A stretch of 64,000 nucleotides of DNA from an uncultured Flavobacteriaceae bacterium (GTDB lineage: Bacteria; Bacteroidota; Bacteroidia; Flavobacteriales; Flavobacteriaceae): contig CANNGA010000005.1 of the NCBI GenBank assembly GCA_947504035.1, forward strand, positions 124,001-188,000, in the 5' to 3' direction. Position numbers and translations under genes: made by a program. Numbering within the stretch: position 1 is the stretch's first letter; every line of letters starts with the position of its first letter. Below are positions 63,811 to 64,000 of this stretch, in pieces. The notes beneath the pieces were generated by a model. That model did no database searches. It saw only the letters and a program-made list of their open reading frames with translations, and had not been told where the DNA came from.

Positions 63811-64000
63811 ATGATAAAAAGAACTAAAGCTGCCTCCAAACAATTAGGGCAAATTCCTGGCAGTGTGATTTACACAGGACAAAATCCTAAAGAAGAATTA
63901 TACATTGAAGTATTCGATTACGACAAAACGCATTGTGATGCTCTAGAACTTGACAGCATTGAGGAAAGCTTTAAGTATAAACTTACCGACTCTGTCACTT
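63811..64000 (+). CDS. corA: CorA-like magnesium/cobalt transporter, N-terminal part (partial)
   Basis: The frame from ATG 63811 runs to the window end: MIKRTKAASKQLGQIPGSVI, then GQNPKEELYIEVFDYDKTHC and IEESFKYKLTDSVT. This matches the N-terminal soluble domain of CorA (P-G-x-x-x-x-x-G, then V-x-D-Y and I-E-E-x-F). CorA is a pentameric channel for Mg2+. The membrane part with the GMN signature lies outside the window. It starts one base after the MscS stop. Confidence 0.8.
   Translation, partial: MIKRTKAASKQLGQIPGSVIYTGQNPKEELYIEVFDYDKTHCDALELDSIEESFKYKLTDSVT

Overview
The window looks like a chromosome segment of a marine-type member of the Flavobacteriaceae (Bacteroidota). The DNA is AT-rich. 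TAnnTTTG -7 boxes precede many genes. Several genes belong to families typical of the group: a fused CcsBA, an OmpA-like protein, a DUF4139 protein carrying a SusC-type plug, a type IX secretion (T9SS) C-terminal tail, and SDD/KKE-type lipoproteins. I saw no rRNA, tRNA, CRISPR array or transposase. The genus cannot be set from this sequence alone.

Layout. 1-2632: end of fumC, a Crp/Fnr regulator, a coiled-coil membrane protein and a lipocalin-like gene with a broken leader. 2684-11776: a minus-strand run of seven genes (coiled-coil protein, unknown protein, AAA+ ATPase, NudK-like NUDIX, unknown protein, two membrane proteins). It has no function I recognise and is the best candidate for an undescribed system; a structured repeat sits between its first two genes. 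12097-19427: a small membrane protein, ettA, a reductase-MarR-pirin-pirin stress cluster with two matching palindromic operators, and an acyl-CoA carboxylase beta subunit. 19777-28736: sppA, mutS2, a DCC-family protein, the unusual DUF4139 protein, a divergent Lrp regulator and small gene with an inverted repeat between them, and purU. 29090-38293: an OmpA protein, decayed DNA, a TlpA-like protein, lipoproteins, a HAD phosphatase, mscL and a frameshifted SH3-type gene. This stretch has the most decay and the longest gene-poor gaps. 38518-52852: ccsBA, phzF-like, DUF4268, ZIP transporter, two methyltransferases, a lipoprotein-type hybrid histidine kinase, thioredoxin, two envelope proteins, rlmD and a channel protein. 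53223-64000: rocD, then DUF2520, KdsC-like, UbiA-like, Maf, lipoprotein, MscS and CorA genes. A 1252-residue T9SS-exported nuclease gene interrupts this last series between the UbiA-like and maf genes and is flanked on both sides by the same repeat family.

How the genes work together. Most of the window is housekeeping: TCA cycle, translation (EttA, RlmD, THUMP methyltransferase), cytochrome c assembly, one-carbon metabolism, amino-acid catabolism and osmotic protection (MscL, MscS and a TM-helix channel protein). Accessory interest lies in the AAA+ operon, two copies of a structured intergenic repeat with compensatory base changes, the repeat-flanked nuclease, the MarR operators and two promoter boxes so close to start codons that the mRNAs may be leaderless.
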